Shown: piece after piece, positions 37,095-47,923 of the stretch
How positions within the stretch are numbered: position 1 is the first letter of the stretch
Layout: each line of letters opens with the position of its first letter
DNA from: Kordiimonas sp. SCSIO 12603
GTDB taxonomy: Bacteria; Pseudomonadota; Alphaproteobacteria; Sphingomonadales; Kordiimonadaceae
Assembly (NCBI RefSeq): GCF_024398035.1
Contig: NZ_CP073748.1
Span: forward strand, 3,773,001-3,837,000
DNA: 64,000 bases
Reading direction: 5' to 3'
The notes under the pieces: model-generated
Seen by the model: only the letters and a program-made list of their open reading frames with translations
Told to the model about the DNA's origin: nothing
Database searches by the model: none
Position numbers and translations under genes: made by a program

Positions 37095-37859
37095 TTAACT
37101 TTTTGTGTCATCATCCTTGGGCAACAGATGGCTATAACCTGCCTCAGCAATCAATTCGTGACTGCGCTCTACCACTTCTTTTTGCAGGCGGCTCATAAAT
37201 TCATCTTTTGGAAGCCCATTTGGGAACGCGGGATGCACTTCAAATACAGCTGTACCAGAACGGTGCCAAAAGCCCTTACCCCAGAACAAGCCTGTATTTG
37301 TCGCTACTGTCACTACAGGCAAACTTGTGTCTTCATGCAAATGAAAAGCCCCGCTTTTCAAGCGCTTATTCTGGCCAATAGGCACACGTGTTGCCTGCGG
37401 ATAAACAATAAGAGGCCGTTCCTGTGCCTGCACTTGCTCACCCACGCGCTTCATATCTTTATGTGCGTTATGCGATTGCCTGTCGATACGTACAATATTA
37501 ATTTTCCTGAGCGCTGGCCCCACAAGCGGCATGGCAAACAGCTCTTTTTTCGCAAGCGCTGTTACATCCCCACGCACAGGGTATGTCATAATCGGGTCCA
37601 TATTGCTCTGATGCGCGGCAGCCAGAATAAAACCACATTCCGTAGGCAGATTTTCCAAGCCACGATATTCGGCTTTAATACCCATCACCCAACGCGCAAT
37701 AAACAAGGAACTACGACAAAAGGCCCCAACAGCCCAACGCATCTGCTTTTCCGTTTTAAACAGTAAAGTAGGCATCGCCACCAAAGACAAAAAGATCAAT
37801 CCAAACAGATAAAAGATAACGTTAAACAAGATTGACCGAATAGCATTGATAACCGGCAT
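37095..37859 (-). CDS. plsC: 1-acyl-sn-glycerol-3-phosphate acyltransferase
   Basis: A 254-residue membrane-bound acyltransferase that makes phosphatidic acid. An N-terminal membrane segment (about residues 10-32) precedes the HxxxxD motif (HQSNMD, about 83). The second motif is YPQATR in place of the usual FPEGTR, a departure also seen in some alphaproteobacterial members. A GGGAG site precedes the ATG. Confidence 0.88.
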   Translation of the reverse strand: MPVINAIRSILFNVIFYLFGLIFLSLVAMPTLLFKTEKQMRWAVGAFCRSSLFIARWVMGIKAEYRGLENLPTECGFILAAAHQSNMDPIMTYPVRGDVTALAKKELFAMPLVGPALRKINIVRIDRQSHNAHKDMKRVGEQVQAQERPLIVYPQATRVPIGQNKRLKSGAFHLHEDTSLPVVTVATNTGLFWGKGFWHRSGTAVFEVHPAFPNGLPKDEFMSRLQKEVVERSHELIAEAGYSHLLPKDDDTKS

Positions 37860-37998
37860 GTTTCGAAGCTCCCGAAAAGTGTTACCGGATAATAATCCGG
37901 CATGAATAAGCCACTTGCCACCTTAAGCGGGTTTAACTCAAGAAAAAAATCAGCTAGTTTATCAATTGAGCTAAATTTTATGTTGTAAGGATAACCAA

Positions 37999-38340
37999 AT
38001 GGCATCTTCGGAAAAACGGCAGGACTCTCGTCTACCAGTACTTTGGACTGGCACCATAACGACTGATGATGACCGCAGTTTCCCGTGTGATGTAAGAGAT
38101 GTTTCCCATGCAGGTACTCTAATATCCTGCGATGCAGAATTTGATATGGGTGAACGCCTGCTTCTGGAGATTGAAGGATTGGGTGAATTCGCTGTGGAAA
38201 TCAAATGGAAAGGCTCTGACCAGCTTGGCCTTATGATTCTCGCTGGGCCTGATCTTGTCCTGAAGAAATTTACTGAAGGCGCAGGTAGTGATATCTCCAA
38301 ACAGCCGAGCGGCGTTGCTGGTGACCCTCTGGCCAATTAG
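37999..38340 (+). CDS. PilZ domain protein
   Basis: A 113-residue single-domain PilZ protein. It has RxxxR (RQDSR, residues 7-11) and DxSxxG (DVSHAG, about 33-38), the residues that bind c-di-GMP. It is a candidate soluble c-di-GMP receptor. It converges with the SDR gene with no space between stops. Partner unknown. Confidence 0.88.
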   Translation: MASSEKRQDSRLPVLWTGTITTDDDRSFPCDVRDVSHAGTLISCDAEFDMGERLLLEIEGLGEFAVEIKWKGSDQLGLMILAGPDLVLKKFTEGAGSDISKQPSGVAGDPLAN

Positions 38341-39048
38341 CTACCAAGGTAGTTGATTACCTTTATAATCGTAAAATCCACCTGACGCATTCACCCCATC
38401 CAATGCATCCACAACTGCAGCAAGCTCTTCCGCTGCCACTGAAGGCAAGCGCACATCCAGCCCAGCCTTTTGAAAAGGCTTTGATAATCTGCTCGCTACA
38501 GTCCCGGGATGCAGCGCCACACATAATGTATCTGAATTCCTTCGCTTAAGCTCGATAGCGCTGGTTTTTATAAGCTGGTTTAACGCTGCTTTCGAAGCCC
38601 TATAACCATACCACCCACCAAGCTGATTATCCCCAATGCTCCCTACTTTAGCTGAAAGAGCTGCAACGACAGCTTTTTCTCTTTTTGCTAAGAGCGGTGT
38701 AAAGCACTTCAACACCAGCGCGGGACCAATGGCGTTAAGCTTAAACGCCTTCTCTAAATACTGGGGTGTTATCTCGCGCATGGATTTCTCTGGCATCTGG
38801 TCATCATCATGAAGAAAACCAGCCGCTACAAACAGAAACCGAACAGGAAGATCACAGTCTTTCACCTGTTCAGCAGCTCTTTTGATAGAAACTTCAGAAG
38901 TTAAATCAAAACCACTACTTCTATTAAAACAGTGAACAAGCGGGAAGCCTGTTTTACGGACAACAACTGCAAGGGCAGCACCAATGGCGCCCGAACTACC
39001 AATAATGATAGCCTGTCCATCCTTGGGTATACTTGCGAGGGCTTCCAT
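38341..39048 (-). CDS. Short-chain dehydrogenase/reductase (SDR)
   Basis: A 235-residue SDR with the nucleotide motif IGSSGAIGAAL (about residues 15-25), the catalytic YGYRASK (about 144-150) and a C-terminal half typical of CsgA/YbbO-like dehydrogenases. I choose the ATG at 39048: an upstream ATG at 39099 would begin inside the terminator of the chemoreceptor gene and add a basic leader. The substrate is unknown. Confidence 0.82.
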   Translation of the reverse strand: MEALASIPKDGQAIIIGSSGAIGAALAVVVRKTGFPLVHCFNRSSGFDLTSEVSIKRAAEQVKDCDLPVRFLFVAAGFLHDDDQMPEKSMREITPQYLEKAFKLNAIGPALVLKCFTPLLAKREKAVVAALSAKVGSIGDNQLGGWYGYRASKAALNQLIKTSAIELKRRNSDTLCVALHPGTVASRLSKPFQKAGLDVRLPSVAAEELAAVVDALDGVNASGGFYDYKGNQLPW

Positions 39049-39101
39049 AAAAGATATACGCAAACGCTGAAGAAACGGATGACGCAAAAACATGAGCATA
39101 G

Positions 39102-39136
39102 AAAAGCCAGCTCCCCAAAAAAGAGAAGCTGGCTTT
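39102..39136 (-). terminator. Terminator after the chemoreceptor gene
   Basis: On the minus strand, AAAGCCAGCT and AGCTGGCTTT form a 10-base-pair stem with a 14-base loop, followed by a short T-rich stretch. It lies 23 bases after the receptor stop codon at 39159. Confidence 0.65.
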
Positions 39137-39158
39137 ATATTGTTATTACCAAAGAGCC

Positions 39159-41102
39159 TTACAGGGCGCGTACATCGCCAATAAAGCTATCCACCTCGGT
39201 TTTAATATTACCTGAAAGCATATCCACCTTCTGAGAAGCTTCCAGTACGGTAGATGACGCTTGACCTGTACGTTTTGCGCTTTCCGCAACAACAGCAATA
39301 TCGTTATTTACCTGCTGCGTACTGTCGGATGCGTATTGCACACTGCGGTTAATTTCAGAGGTAGTGGCCTGCTGCTCTTCTACCGCAGAGGATATACTGA
39401 TCATCACATGATTTAGTTCACCAACCGTATGACCAATTGTTTCAATAGAGCTCACAGCCTTCTCTGTAACAGACTGCATTCCCTTGATCTGGTTTGTGAT
39501 TTCTTCAGTCGCACTTGCCGTCTGGTTCGCAAGAGATTTCACTTCTGATGCAACAACAGCAAAACCTTTACCAGCCTCGCCCGCTCTTGCAGCCTCAATC
39601 GTAGCGTTAAGCGCGAGAAGGTTGGTCTGCTCAGCAATATCGCTGATCAGTTTCACTACATTTTCGATTTCCTGAGACGACGAAGCAAGTTGCTGGATCG
39701 CCTGACTACCACTATCAGATGCTGTTACTGCATTTGCAGAGATACCATTTGCAGATTGCACCTGTTGGTTCACTTCTGAAATGGATGTGGAGTACTGCTC
39801 CAGAGCAGAAGCAATAGTGGTTACATTTTCTTGCATAGCACCTGACGCTTGCTGAACACCATTAACTTTCTGGTCTGTATCTTCAACAATACCTACCATC
39901 TCAGAAGCAGCGCCTGACATATTATCAGATGATTGGGAAAGATTTTGAACAGCTTCCTCGATATGCTCACGGAACGTTTGAATGATCGCATCAAGCCTGC
40001 TTGCTTTCTCAGCTTCCTGTTCTGCCTTAGCGCGCTCGGCCGCACGTTCTTCTTCCTGGCGCGCCCGGTCAAGTTCTTCCTGCTCACGCTGACGTTCACG
40101 CTCAAGCTCTTCTGCTTTTTGCTGTTCCTCGCGCAGTCGCTCACGTTCAATCAAATTATCTCTGAAAGTATGAAGCGCTCTGGAAATATCACCAAGCTCA
40201 TCACCTCTGGGCTCAGGAATAGATACATCCATATCTCCTCCTGAAAGAGCCGTCATGGCAGATACCTGATCCTTTAGTGGCTTCACAAGAAGACGCTGCG
40301 AGAAAAGGTTCGTTGCAATGGCTACAATCACCAGTGCTGCAACCAACACCAAGTTTGCTGTTGTTGCTACCTCAGATGAGGTGGCAGCCTGATCTTCGAG
40401 AAGCGCAGTCTGCTTAGCTGCTGCATAACGCTGCAAGTCAGTACCCAAAGTATCAAGTGCTGCCTGCAGGTTTGAGGCAAGCTTATTAAAGGTGTTAATT
40501 CGGCTTACTTCTTCAAAGCGGAAGTTATTACGTGCCGCATCAAAGTTTTGTGCTTCAATAAAAGTAAGGGTTCGGCCATTAGATTCTTCAAGCAAATGAA
40601 AGGCTTGTAGCGTATTTGTAGATAAACGAAGTGCATTGAAGAAGTTGAGGCGTGCATCCTGGCTTAAAAGATCTGGATTATCTGATGCCGTAGTCGCTTC
40701 AGCAACAGTCAGGCTGATAAGCCCAAGCGTCTGTAACTTCTCTGAAAGTGCTTTGGCGGCATCTTCAAGCGTTTCAAGAGCATCGTTACTGTTACCCACG
40801 GCCTGCGCTGTTTGCGATGCGGCTCCAGCATTTTGAAGCAACATTGATGTCTGGTGACCAGAGATCATCTTGTTAACCAGCGTAAGCGATGTACGGACAA
40901 GACTGTTGATTTCAGCCACTTCTGCAGCGGCCTCATTCAGACTTTGCTGATTTTGCATCAGAGTTGCGCTGGCTTCCTGCTGGCTTGATTGCATCCCACT
41001 GTTGGATACGAGAGCAATAATGCCCATCAGCAGCATTGGTACAAGTACAAGAAGCAGTAACTTACCGCCCAATCCTGTGAAAAGACTTTTTATATTATCC
41101 AC
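39159..41102 (-). CDS. Methyl-accepting chemotaxis protein (first)
   Basis: A 647-residue chemoreceptor: membrane helix (about residues 13-32), helical periplasmic sensor (about 33-250), second helix (about 251-270), HAMP, an unusually charged coiled coil ([18 protein letters not shown] region, about 325-372) and the signalling tip [20 protein letters not shown]. No CheW-binding pentapeptide tail is present. It starts with GTG after GGGGGA, 17 bases downstream of the repeat-protein gene, and is third in a likely operon with a porin. Confidence 0.93.
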   Translation of the reverse strand: MDNIKSLFTGLGGKLLLLVLVPMLLMGIIALVSNSGMQSSQQEASATLMQNQQSLNEAAAEVAEINSLVRTSLTLVNKMISGHQTSMLLQNAGAASQTAQAVGNSNDALETLEDAAKALSEKLQTLGLISLTVAEATTASDNPDLLSQDARLNFFNALRLSTNTLQAFHLLEESNGRTLTFIEAQNFDAARNNFRFEEVSRINTFNKLASNLQAALDTLGTDLQRYAAAKQTALLEDQAATSSEVATTANLVLVAALVIVAIATNLFSQRLLVKPLKDQVSAMTALSGGDMDVSIPEPRGDELGDISRALHTFRDNLIERERLREEQQKAEELERERQREQEELDRARQEEERAAERAKAEQEAEKASRLDAIIQTFREHIEEAVQNLSQSSDNMSGAASEMVGIVEDTDQKVNGVQQASGAMQENVTTIASALEQYSTSISEVNQQVQSANGISANAVTASDSGSQAIQQLASSSQEIENVVKLISDIAEQTNLLALNATIEAARAGEAGKGFAVVASEVKSLANQTASATEEITNQIKGMQSVTEKAVSSIETIGHTVGELNHVMISISSAVEEQQATTSEINRSVQYASDSTQQVNNDIAVVAESAKRTGQASSTVLEASQKVDMLSGNIKTEVDSFIGDVRAL

Positions 41103-41119
41103 GTTCTATCCCCCACTCT

Positions 41120-42040
41120 CTACTTCAGTGCCCGCAGTAACTGGTGTGCAGTTACAATACGGTCATAAACATTGGAAGGCGTTCTTCCTGCTGGAGGCTC
41201 TGGCAATTCCTGACGCATGTCAGCACCCGCCAACACTTTCAAAGAACCTATTTCTGCAAGAACAGAGTTTGCGATTTCCAGCACTCGGCCCGGTGTAATA
41301 CGGCCTTCAAATTGTGGTGGGATAGAAATTCCGGCAGGGATCGCAGCATTTTCAGCACTCTCAGTGAATGCTTTCAAATCTGCGAGGAACGCCATCTCTG
41401 CTTCATACACATCCTTTGGAGATTTACCGCTGGCTGGTTCAGGTAAGCTACCACTATATGCCTGCCCCATGCGCGCCGCATATAGCTTACCCATATCCTG
41501 CTCAATCACTTGAGCAATACGAAACACATCATTTGGTACAACAGGTGGAATACCAAGTGCATCTACCAACTGCGAAACGCCCTGCAGCCCCTGATATACA
41601 TCTGTTGGCGATGCATTATTTTTCTTGGAAACTTCGACGCTGGCTTCAGCAATCCAGTAAAGTGGGTAAAGCTCCTTAAGACCATCGCGAGATGCGTAGA
41701 CAAGATCTCTTACATTCGCCGGTGTTACTTCACTTGTCGGAGCTTCAGGCAACCGCATTTCGTCTAAGCCATTCAAACGACGCAATACTTGCACCTTCAA
41801 AAAAACCTCTCTGGCTTTCTGATAAACATGCCTTGGCCGTTTCGGATTTAACTCAAGACGCTTAAGCGAAGGTGCCGTCGTTAGGCTCGCTTTAAACAAA
41901 AGCTTCAATTCTTCCTTAACCGTATCAACGACTAAAAGAACATCCGCTGGTTTTGCACTTTGTGCTTTCACTACTGGGCTGAAAATCATCAGCCCAGCTG
42001 CGAAGATAGAAACAAATAAGGTACGCATTCTTTTCACCAT
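41120..42040 (-). CDS. Secreted protein with VY-containing repeats
   Basis: A 306-residue protein with a signal peptide (about residues 1-26). The mature part contains about seven degenerate helical repeats of about 40 residues built around Pro-rich turn + xP.DVY (RPRHVYQK, VTPANVRD, ASPTDVYQ, VPNDVFRI, KSPKDVYE, ITPGRVLE, RTPSNVYD). No family recognised. The start may instead be the ATG four codons in. It lies between the porin and chemoreceptor genes (48 and 17 bases), so the three are probably one transcript. Confidence 0.78.
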   Translation of the reverse strand: MVKRMRTLFVSIFAAGLMIFSPVVKAQSAKPADVLLVVDTVKEELKLLFKASLTTAPSLKRLELNPKRPRHVYQKAREVFLKVQVLRRLNGLDEMRLPEAPTSEVTPANVRDLVYASRDGLKELYPLYWIAEASVEVSKKNNASPTDVYQGLQGVSQLVDALGIPPVVPNDVFRIAQVIEQDMGKLYAARMGQAYSGSLPEPASGKSPKDVYEAEMAFLADLKAFTESAENAAIPAGISIPPQFEGRITPGRVLEIANSVLAEIGSLKVLAGADMRQELPEPPAGRTPSNVYDRIVTAHQLLRALK

Positions 42041-42088
42041 TTAACCCCGCTCACGCGAAAAGACTTCCCTTTAGGAAAGTTTATTTAT

Positions 42089-43330
42089 TTAGAAGCTTGC
42101 TGAAAGCTGGAACCAGAATTTGGTCGTGTCTGTCGAGAATTCGTCGGCGTTATAAACCGCAATTTTCGCTAGAGCCGTTACTTTACCAAATAGTTTCTTA
42201 CTGATTGCAGCATTAAACTCATCACCATAATGCTGGCCGTTAATATCAGAAGAAAAATCATGATACGCGACAGTTACATTCATACCGTCAAAGAATGTAT
42301 CCGTATTATTGAAACGGTACTTTGCCTCGGCATAATAATCTTCCAGACCATTTGCCGGTGTTACTACGAACTGATCTGCCCATCCGTTGAAAGCATGCAA
42401 CAGAGCAAGCGGTGTCTGGAAACCACGGGTACCGTCGCCACCTAACACTTCAAGACCTGCGCGGAACTGAAAAGCGCCAACCTGAAGGCTTGGTTCAATA
42501 CGGTAATATTCAACACTCACATCAAATGGATTATCTTTGATATCCTTTTGTGTAGCACCTTCAAGCGTATAGCCGATCTTTACATTCTGGCTAATTGCCT
42601 GCTTACCAGTAAAATTCGCACCAAATGTCTGCGTAGAAAGCGGCAGCGCAAACGCATCATTCATATCCAGCGAATAACCGTATACTGTTGTTTTACCAAT
42701 TGTACCCAGATCAATATCTAAATTTGCCATATGAATGTTGGCATCAAAATTCCCAACTGGGGAATCATTAGTGAATGCGCGGTTCACGTTGAAAGCGTAA
42801 GAATATTTGAAATCCAGTCTATCAGACAATTTAGTTTCAAGTGTCACACCGTCAAAAGAGCGGTGGTTCTGACGCCAAACAAGCTTACTGACAAAACGCT
42901 TGTTACCCCAAGCAAGCTTACGGCGGCCAACCGTAATGAGAGTACCGGGAATACCTGTATAGGCGATATATCCCTGATCAATCTCAGCTGCTTCTGGGTC
43001 TGCTACAACAGGTAAGTCTGTCCTGCCATTAATTGTGTTATTGAAGTTACTCGTACCCAGGTTCGTTACATAACGGAATTGGCCATACACATGGAAATTA
43101 GCAAGCTTGGCAGATTTGTAACCAACAAGTGTTTGAAGCGTTGAAGCGGATGCTGTGCGATCAAAAGCATCCTGATCAACGATTTCCACTCTATGCCTTA
43201 AAGAAAGATCTAGTTCACCCTCTTTTAGAAAGTCTATAATACCATCTCTTGCTGAAGCTTGTGGTGCTACTACCCCTGCTGCCACACATAACGCTGCTAC
43301 GCTAATTTTAGATAAATTCAAGTTTACCAT
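42089..43330 (-). CDS. Outer-membrane porin-like beta-barrel (alginate-export type)
   Basis: A 413-residue protein with a signal peptide (about residues 1-27), many alternating hydrophobic strands and a C-terminal aromatic residue (FQLSASF), as in outer-membrane barrels. The order LDLSLRHRVE, TLQTLVGYKS, YGQFRYV and TVGRRKLAWGNKRFV resembles the alginate-export domain family of porins. It is first in the likely operon with the repeat protein and chemoreceptor. Substrate unknown. Confidence 0.82.
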   Translation of the reverse strand: MVNLNLSKISVAALCVAAGVVAPQASARDGIIDFLKEGELDLSLRHRVEIVDQDAFDRTASASTLQTLVGYKSAKLANFHVYGQFRYVTNLGTSNFNNTINGRTDLPVVADPEAAEIDQGYIAYTGIPGTLITVGRRKLAWGNKRFVSKLVWRQNHRSFDGVTLETKLSDRLDFKYSYAFNVNRAFTNDSPVGNFDANIHMANLDIDLGTIGKTTVYGYSLDMNDAFALPLSTQTFGANFTGKQAISQNVKIGYTLEGATQKDIKDNPFDVSVEYYRIEPSLQVGAFQFRAGLEVLGGDGTRGFQTPLALLHAFNGWADQFVVTPANGLEDYYAEAKYRFNNTDTFFDGMNVTVAYHDFSSDINGQHYGDEFNAAISKKLFGKVTALAKIAVYNADEFSTDTTKFWFQLSASF

Positions 43331-44068
43331 TTTTCGCCCTGAGTTTTTTTCAGATTTTCTGAAATCAAAATTTTTTGTTCTCTTCGTGTATTTCGGAAAT
43401 AACTTAAAGTTTTATTAAAGGCGTTCCTTGGCCTTCAAAAATCGAGAATGACAGCGCCGGACAATTCATACAACCCATGCTAGATATATCCCCAATATTA
43501 TAAAGGAAAAGCCCTCTAAGATGCTTAGCTTTCGTAAGCTTAGCTATCTTCTACCCCTAAATTTCCTGATCGCGCTCATAAGGTGCAAAATTGACCGTGA
43601 CAAAACACAAATCCTTGAGTTCACAAAAACGTGATGGGCTTATTGAATTTATTTCAAAGGTAAAATTACGCAAAAATACTGTCGTCAAAACCTACTTTTA
43701 AGAATCAAAAAGGGAACAAATTCCATATACAACCAAAGTCATAGTAAAATCACACTATTTTAGTCACATTTGTATTGTACGATAAATGCATCGAAATTCA
43801 CGGTATGGTTTAATAATTTGTTTACCATATTCCTCAGCATCAAAAGCGAAGCGTGATTAGTTAAAGCCAACAATGCATAAAAAAAGGGGGGGGACTATAA
43901 TCCCAGTGTGTATCCACCATTAGCAACAAAGCTAATAGGGCGCGATTATTATACACTGTCTCCTCATACCATTCATGTATGCTTCAATCATCCTTCGCTA
44001 GGGTTTAACGAGGTCATTTCAGGCACAGAAAGGCTTGCTAAAGACACCACCTCTTTTGGAAGGTACTT
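43331..44068. other. Non-coding gap of 738 bases
   Basis: No supported gene. It holds the promoter region of the porin operon at its left end, an AT-rich middle, and near 43880-43960 a run of 9 G next to several hairpins. A 37-codon open frame at 43520 has no convincing ribosome-binding site. Confidence 0.6.
43886..43960. ncRNA. Possible structured RNA element next to a 9-G run
   Basis: From left to right: G x9 (43886-43894); GGGACTATAATCCC, a small hairpin; then an outer stem CAGTGTGTAT...ATACACTG (43905-43914 with 43952-43959) enclosing ATTAGC-aacaaa-GCTAAT. The nested stems suggest a folded RNA. No known family is recognised and transcription is not shown. Confidence 0.3.
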
Positions 44069-45244
44069 TTACAAATGCTGAGCACACGCATGACCGCTGG
44101 CCCAAGCCCACTGAAAATTATATCCTCCAAGCCAACCAGTGACATCTACACATTCACCTATGAAATATAATCCAGGCTGATTATTCGCTTCCAAGGTTTT
44201 GGAGCTTAAAGCTTGAGTACTAACACCACCTCGCGTTACCTCAGCTTTCTTAAACCCTTCAGATCCTGTTGGAGTTAACCGCCAAGCGGACAAACGTTTT
44301 GCAATCTCCTTGAGAGCTACATTTGGAAGATCAGCAAGGTTACCGGGCCACGATAGCGCGATTGCATCCGCGAGGCGCTCTGCCAGAACCTCATTCAAAA
44401 TAGCTTTCACAGTAGATTTGGGGCGCTCTGCTTTTTGCTCTCGAAGCCAATCAAAGGCGTCAGGAATGTTCGGTAACAAGTTTACCTTAATATCTTGCCC
44501 TAAAGACCAATAAGAAGAAATCTGCAGGATAGCTGGCCCGGAAAGTCCGCGATGCGTAAATAGCAGGTTTTCACGAAACTCGGTTTTACCACAGCTTACA
44601 ACACAATCAGCAGATACCCCCGCTAAGCTTTTCATAGCAGCAACCGTTTCTGGCGCAAACACCAGAGGTACAAGAGCTGGTTCTGGCTCTACAACTGGTA
44701 AACCAAATTGCTCTGCAATCTCATAAGCAAAACCGGTAGCACCCATCTTTGGGATTGAAACACCACCAGTAGCAACCACAAGCTTTTCGGCGACCAAAGC
44801 CCCGTCAGACGTTTTCAGCCAATATTTATCTGGGCCATAGCTTACGGCATCCACCTTCACACCAGTTTTCAATGTTACGCCAGAAGTCATACATTCCGTG
44901 AGAAGAATATCTAAAATCTTGCCTGCGCCTTGGTCACAAAACAACTGCCCTAGTGTTTTCTCGTGCCAAGTAGCGCCATGTTTGGAAATAAGCTCAATAA
45001 AATCCCAGTGGGTATAACGGCTGAGAGCCGATTTTGCAAAATGCGGATTTTGGCTCAAATACGCGGATGGCACTACATCCATATTGGTGAAGTTGCAGCG
45101 CCCGCCACCAGAGATAAGAATTTTTGCGCCAGCTTTCTTGCTATGCTCAAGCAGTAATACTTTCTTCCCACGCCCAGCCGCCGTTAACGCACACATTAGC
45201 CCCGCGGCACCTGCACCAATAATGATGACATCATACTCAGACAT
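44069..45244 (-). CDS. HI0933/YhiN-type NAD(P)/FAD-dependent oxidoreductase
   Basis: A 391-residue flavoprotein. The FAD-binding motif GAGAAGLMCALTAA is at residues 11-24, followed by KILISGGGRCNFTN, the family hallmark, and the C-terminal VDVTGWLGGYNFQWAW segment. Relatives include BaiN; the physiological substrate of the group is unsettled. It starts at ATG 45244 with GGAA upstream. Confidence 0.92.
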   Translation of the reverse strand: MSEYDVIIIGAGAAGLMCALTAAGRGKKVLLLEHSKKAGAKILISGGGRCNFTNMDVVPSAYLSQNPHFAKSALSRYTHWDFIELISKHGATWHEKTLGQLFCDQGAGKILDILLTECMTSGVTLKTGVKVDAVSYGPDKYWLKTSDGALVAEKLVVATGGVSIPKMGATGFAYEIAEQFGLPVVEPEPALVPLVFAPETVAAMKSLAGVSADCVVSCGKTEFRENLLFTHRGLSGPAILQISSYWSLGQDIKVNLLPNIPDAFDWLREQKAERPKSTVKAILNEVLAERLADAIALSWPGNLADLPNVALKEIAKRLSAWRLTPTGSEGFKKAEVTRGGVSTQALSSKTLEANNQPGLYFIGECVDVTGWLGGYNFQWAWASGHACAQHL

Positions 45245-45578
45245 GGAAATTCCAATTTTATAAAGAAACAGATTATTCTGCGTTGCACTTTTATTGAATT
45301 TATCCCCCTTTCACAAGCTCTTACACCACCGTTAAACACCCATCCGAATCCGAAGGAAATTTCCCCTGTTACTCAACTAGCTGTTGCTATGTTCATTTAC
45401 CGCTTTAGTATGGTTTTCGGTTTTAGGGGGTGCTCAATGGGGAGTTGGGCAAAAAACCACAGGAAAATTCAGATTCTTTACGATGTGTTTATGTTTCTTT
45501 AACCGCAATCGTAGATGAATTAGATGTTCGAGGAGCTTTCAGGGCTCAATTTTAGGTAAACGAGGGGCAGTTTCAACA
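45245..45578. other. Non-coding gap of 334 bases between divergent genes
   Basis: Promoter region for the flavoprotein gene and the second chemoreceptor. I see no clear operator or terminator, and no gene with a convincing start. A GAGGGG ribosome-binding site lies just before the receptor ATG. Confidence 0.5.
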
Positions 45579-47864
45579 ATGGCCGCGCTTGATAGTACAT
45601 CTCAGTCCAATATTTTTAGCATCCGTAATTTGCTATTCGCAGTAACCAGTGTTCTTGCCTTATTTGTGCTGGGACTAACCATTTCCAACATGAATGATGC
45701 GCTTGAAAAAGAAACACAAGCGAAACAAGCTATGCAATTGAATGAAGTGATTGACAATATCGTTTCACTCAAAATGGCTCTCGGTGATAAACGTACCGCT
45801 ACATATACTGCGTATGGGGTCGCAGGCGCTGCAAGCGATGGCCTTATCACCAAAGTGACCATTAACGATAACGCTATTCTTGGCGCTTATGAAGAAATCG
45901 CTGGTGCTCTTGATAATCTCCCTCCTTTCGCGGGTGAAGAAAAGAACCCAGAATTCTACAAGTCTATCAATTCCAAATTTGCATCAGCGAAAACAGAATT
46001 CCAGAATGCATACACTGCTTATGAAGATACGCTGGAAACAATTGAAAGCGATATAGAGTCCTCTGAAAAAGAACTAAGTGGCCGTAAAGCAATTGGGCCA
46101 ATGACTGACCTCATCATGGCAGCAGCGACACTGCGTTCTTACCTCGAAGAAAATTATGATTTTGGAAATGATACAATTTCCCGAGTGATGAAATTGAAGC
46201 ATCAGCTTTGGTTGATGGTTGAATATGCGACGCGTGAAGCAGCATCCCTTGGTGAAAACATCTCCGGCGGCACACAGATTTCAGACATCCGTAAATCGCA
46301 AGGCGCCAGCTACAATGGTCAGGGTCAGGCTGCCTGGAGTAGTGTGCAAGGCCTCACCAACTCAATGACGATTGCTGACCAAAGCAGCAACGCAGGCCAG
46401 CTCAACAAAATGCTTGAAGATATTCAAACCGTTTTCTTTGATGAGTTCGAGAACACACGCTTTGAACTTTATGATGTTTCTGACTTTGCTGAAGAAGATG
46501 AAAACGGTGATATCTTCGTAGACTATGAAATCTCGCCTGAAGAGTGGGTTGAACAAGCTAACACCGCCAAAGCACCTGTGATGCAAATGAACAGCTATGC
46601 TGATACACTTGCTAGAGCACTAAATGAAAAAGGTGTAGACGATGCATCCAGCAGCGTATGGACATCCATCCTTCTTATGATCCTAGTCGTTCTTATCGGC
46701 GGCGGCGCATTCTATATTGTGAACTTCCGCGTTATTCGCCCAATTAATGCGCTATCCGATACAATGGATGTATTGGCACAAGGTAATCTGGATATTGATA
46801 TCCCGTTTACTGAACAGCATGACGAAATGGGCTCCATGGCTAATTCTGTTCAAGTCTTCAAAGATAACGCTCTGGAACGCCGTGAAATGGAAGCGCGCCA
46901 ACGTGAGCAGGAAGAGCAAGAGCGTCAGCGTAAAGAACAAGAAGCGGAAATGAAACGCCGCGAAGATGAAGAGCGCCGTATCCGTGACGAACAACAAGCT
47001 GAACAGGCTCGTATTGAACGTCGTAACGAAATGCTGAAACTAGCTGATCAGTTTGAAGAATCTGTAATGGCCGTTGTGGAAAGCGTTTCTGGTTCTGCAT
47101 CAGAAATGGAAACAGCAGCTGGCGGCATGGCTTCTACTGCAGAAGATACTTCACAGAAATCTAATGTGGTGGCAAATGCTGCACAGATGGCCAGCAGCAA
47201 TGCTCAGATGGTGGCTAGTGCAGCAGAGGAACTATCTGCCTCTGTACGTGAGATCACGGGTCAGACGACACAGTCTAGCGCTGCTGCACGTGATGCAGTG
47301 AACCGGACAGAGAATGCCGGTAAGGATATTTCCGAGCTGGTAGACGCTGCGCAAAAGATTGGTGACGTTGTAAAACTTATCAACGATATTGCCGAGCAAA
47401 CAAACCTTCTTGCCCTCAACGCAACTATTGAGGCTGCTCGTGCAGGTGACGCAGGTAAAGGTTTCGCAGTAGTGGCATCTGAGGTGAAATCACTTGCGAA
47501 CCAAACAGCTAATGCAACGCAAGAAATCAGCGAGCAGGTTGGCAGCATGCAGCAGGCCACAAATACCGCTGTGCGTGCTATGGATGAGATCAAGAGCATT
47601 ATCGGTGATATTGAATCAACTTCTGTATCCATTGCCTCTGCTGTTGAAGAGCAGGACGCATCAACACAGGAAATTGCTCGTAACGTTTCTGAAGTATCCA
47701 GCGGTACAGAGGAAGTAACCTCCAACATCCATGCGGTGAATGAGGGTGCTACATCTACAGGTGCTGCTGCTACACAGGTACTTGGTGCCGCACAGCAGCT
47801 TACACAGCAGTCTACAGACCTCCGCGGTCAGGTAGAAAACTTCCTGAAAACTATTCGGGCATAG
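45579..47864 (+). CDS. Methyl-accepting chemotaxis protein (second)
   Basis: A 761-residue chemoreceptor with a membrane helix (about residues 13-33), a large periplasmic sensor (about 34-362), second helix (about 363-386), HAMP, a charged coiled coil ([18 protein letters not shown] region, about 430-475) and the signalling tip [20 protein letters not shown]. The ligand is unknown. Its cytoplasmic half closely parallels the first receptor, including the charged coil; the sensor halves differ. Confidence 0.94.
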   Translation: MAALDSTSQSNIFSIRNLLFAVTSVLALFVLGLTISNMNDALEKETQAKQAMQLNEVIDNIVSLKMALGDKRTATYTAYGVAGAASDGLITKVTINDNAILGAYEEIAGALDNLPPFAGEEKNPEFYKSINSKFASAKTEFQNAYTAYEDTLETIESDIESSEKELSGRKAIGPMTDLIMAAATLRSYLEENYDFGNDTISRVMKLKHQLWLMVEYATREAASLGENISGGTQISDIRKSQGASYNGQGQAAWSSVQGLTNSMTIADQSSNAGQLNKMLEDIQTVFFDEFENTRFELYDVSDFAEEDENGDIFVDYEISPEEWVEQANTAKAPVMQMNSYADTLARALNEKGVDDASSSVWTSILLMILVVLIGGGAFYIVNFRVIRPINALSDTMDVLAQGNLDIDIPFTEQHDEMGSMANSVQVFKDNALERREMEARQREQEEQERQRKEQEAEMKRREDEERRIRDEQQAEQARIERRNEMLKLADQFEESVMAVVESVSGSASEMETAAGGMASTAEDTSQKSNVVANAAQMASSNAQMVASAAEELSASVREITGQTTQSSAAARDAVNRTENAGKDISELVDAAQKIGDVVKLINDIAEQTNLLALNATIEAARAGDAGKGFAVVASEVKSLANQTANATQEISEQVGSMQQATNTAVRAMDEIKSIIGDIESTSVSIASAVEEQDASTQEIARNVSEVSSGTEEVTSNIHAVNEGATSTGAAATQVLGAAQQLTQQSTDLRGQVENFLKTIRA

Positions 47865-47892
47865 AGCTTGGTAATCTGAACAAATAAATTAG

Positions 47893-47923
47893 AAGCCCTG
47901 CCTCATACGGCGGGGCTTTTTTT
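47893..47923 (+). terminator. Rho-independent terminator after the second chemoreceptor
   Basis: AAGCCCTGCC-tcatac-GGCGGGGCTT (one G-T pair) followed by TTTTTT, 28 bases after the stop. Confidence 0.88.

Noticed and set aside
39049-39099. Longer start of the second SDR gene
   Set aside because: It would begin beside the terminator stem of the upstream gene and adds a basic leader before the normal SDR N-terminus.
43520-43633. 37-codon plus-strand open frame in the large gap
   Set aside because: Ribosome-binding site too far away, no recognisable protein features; chance frame.
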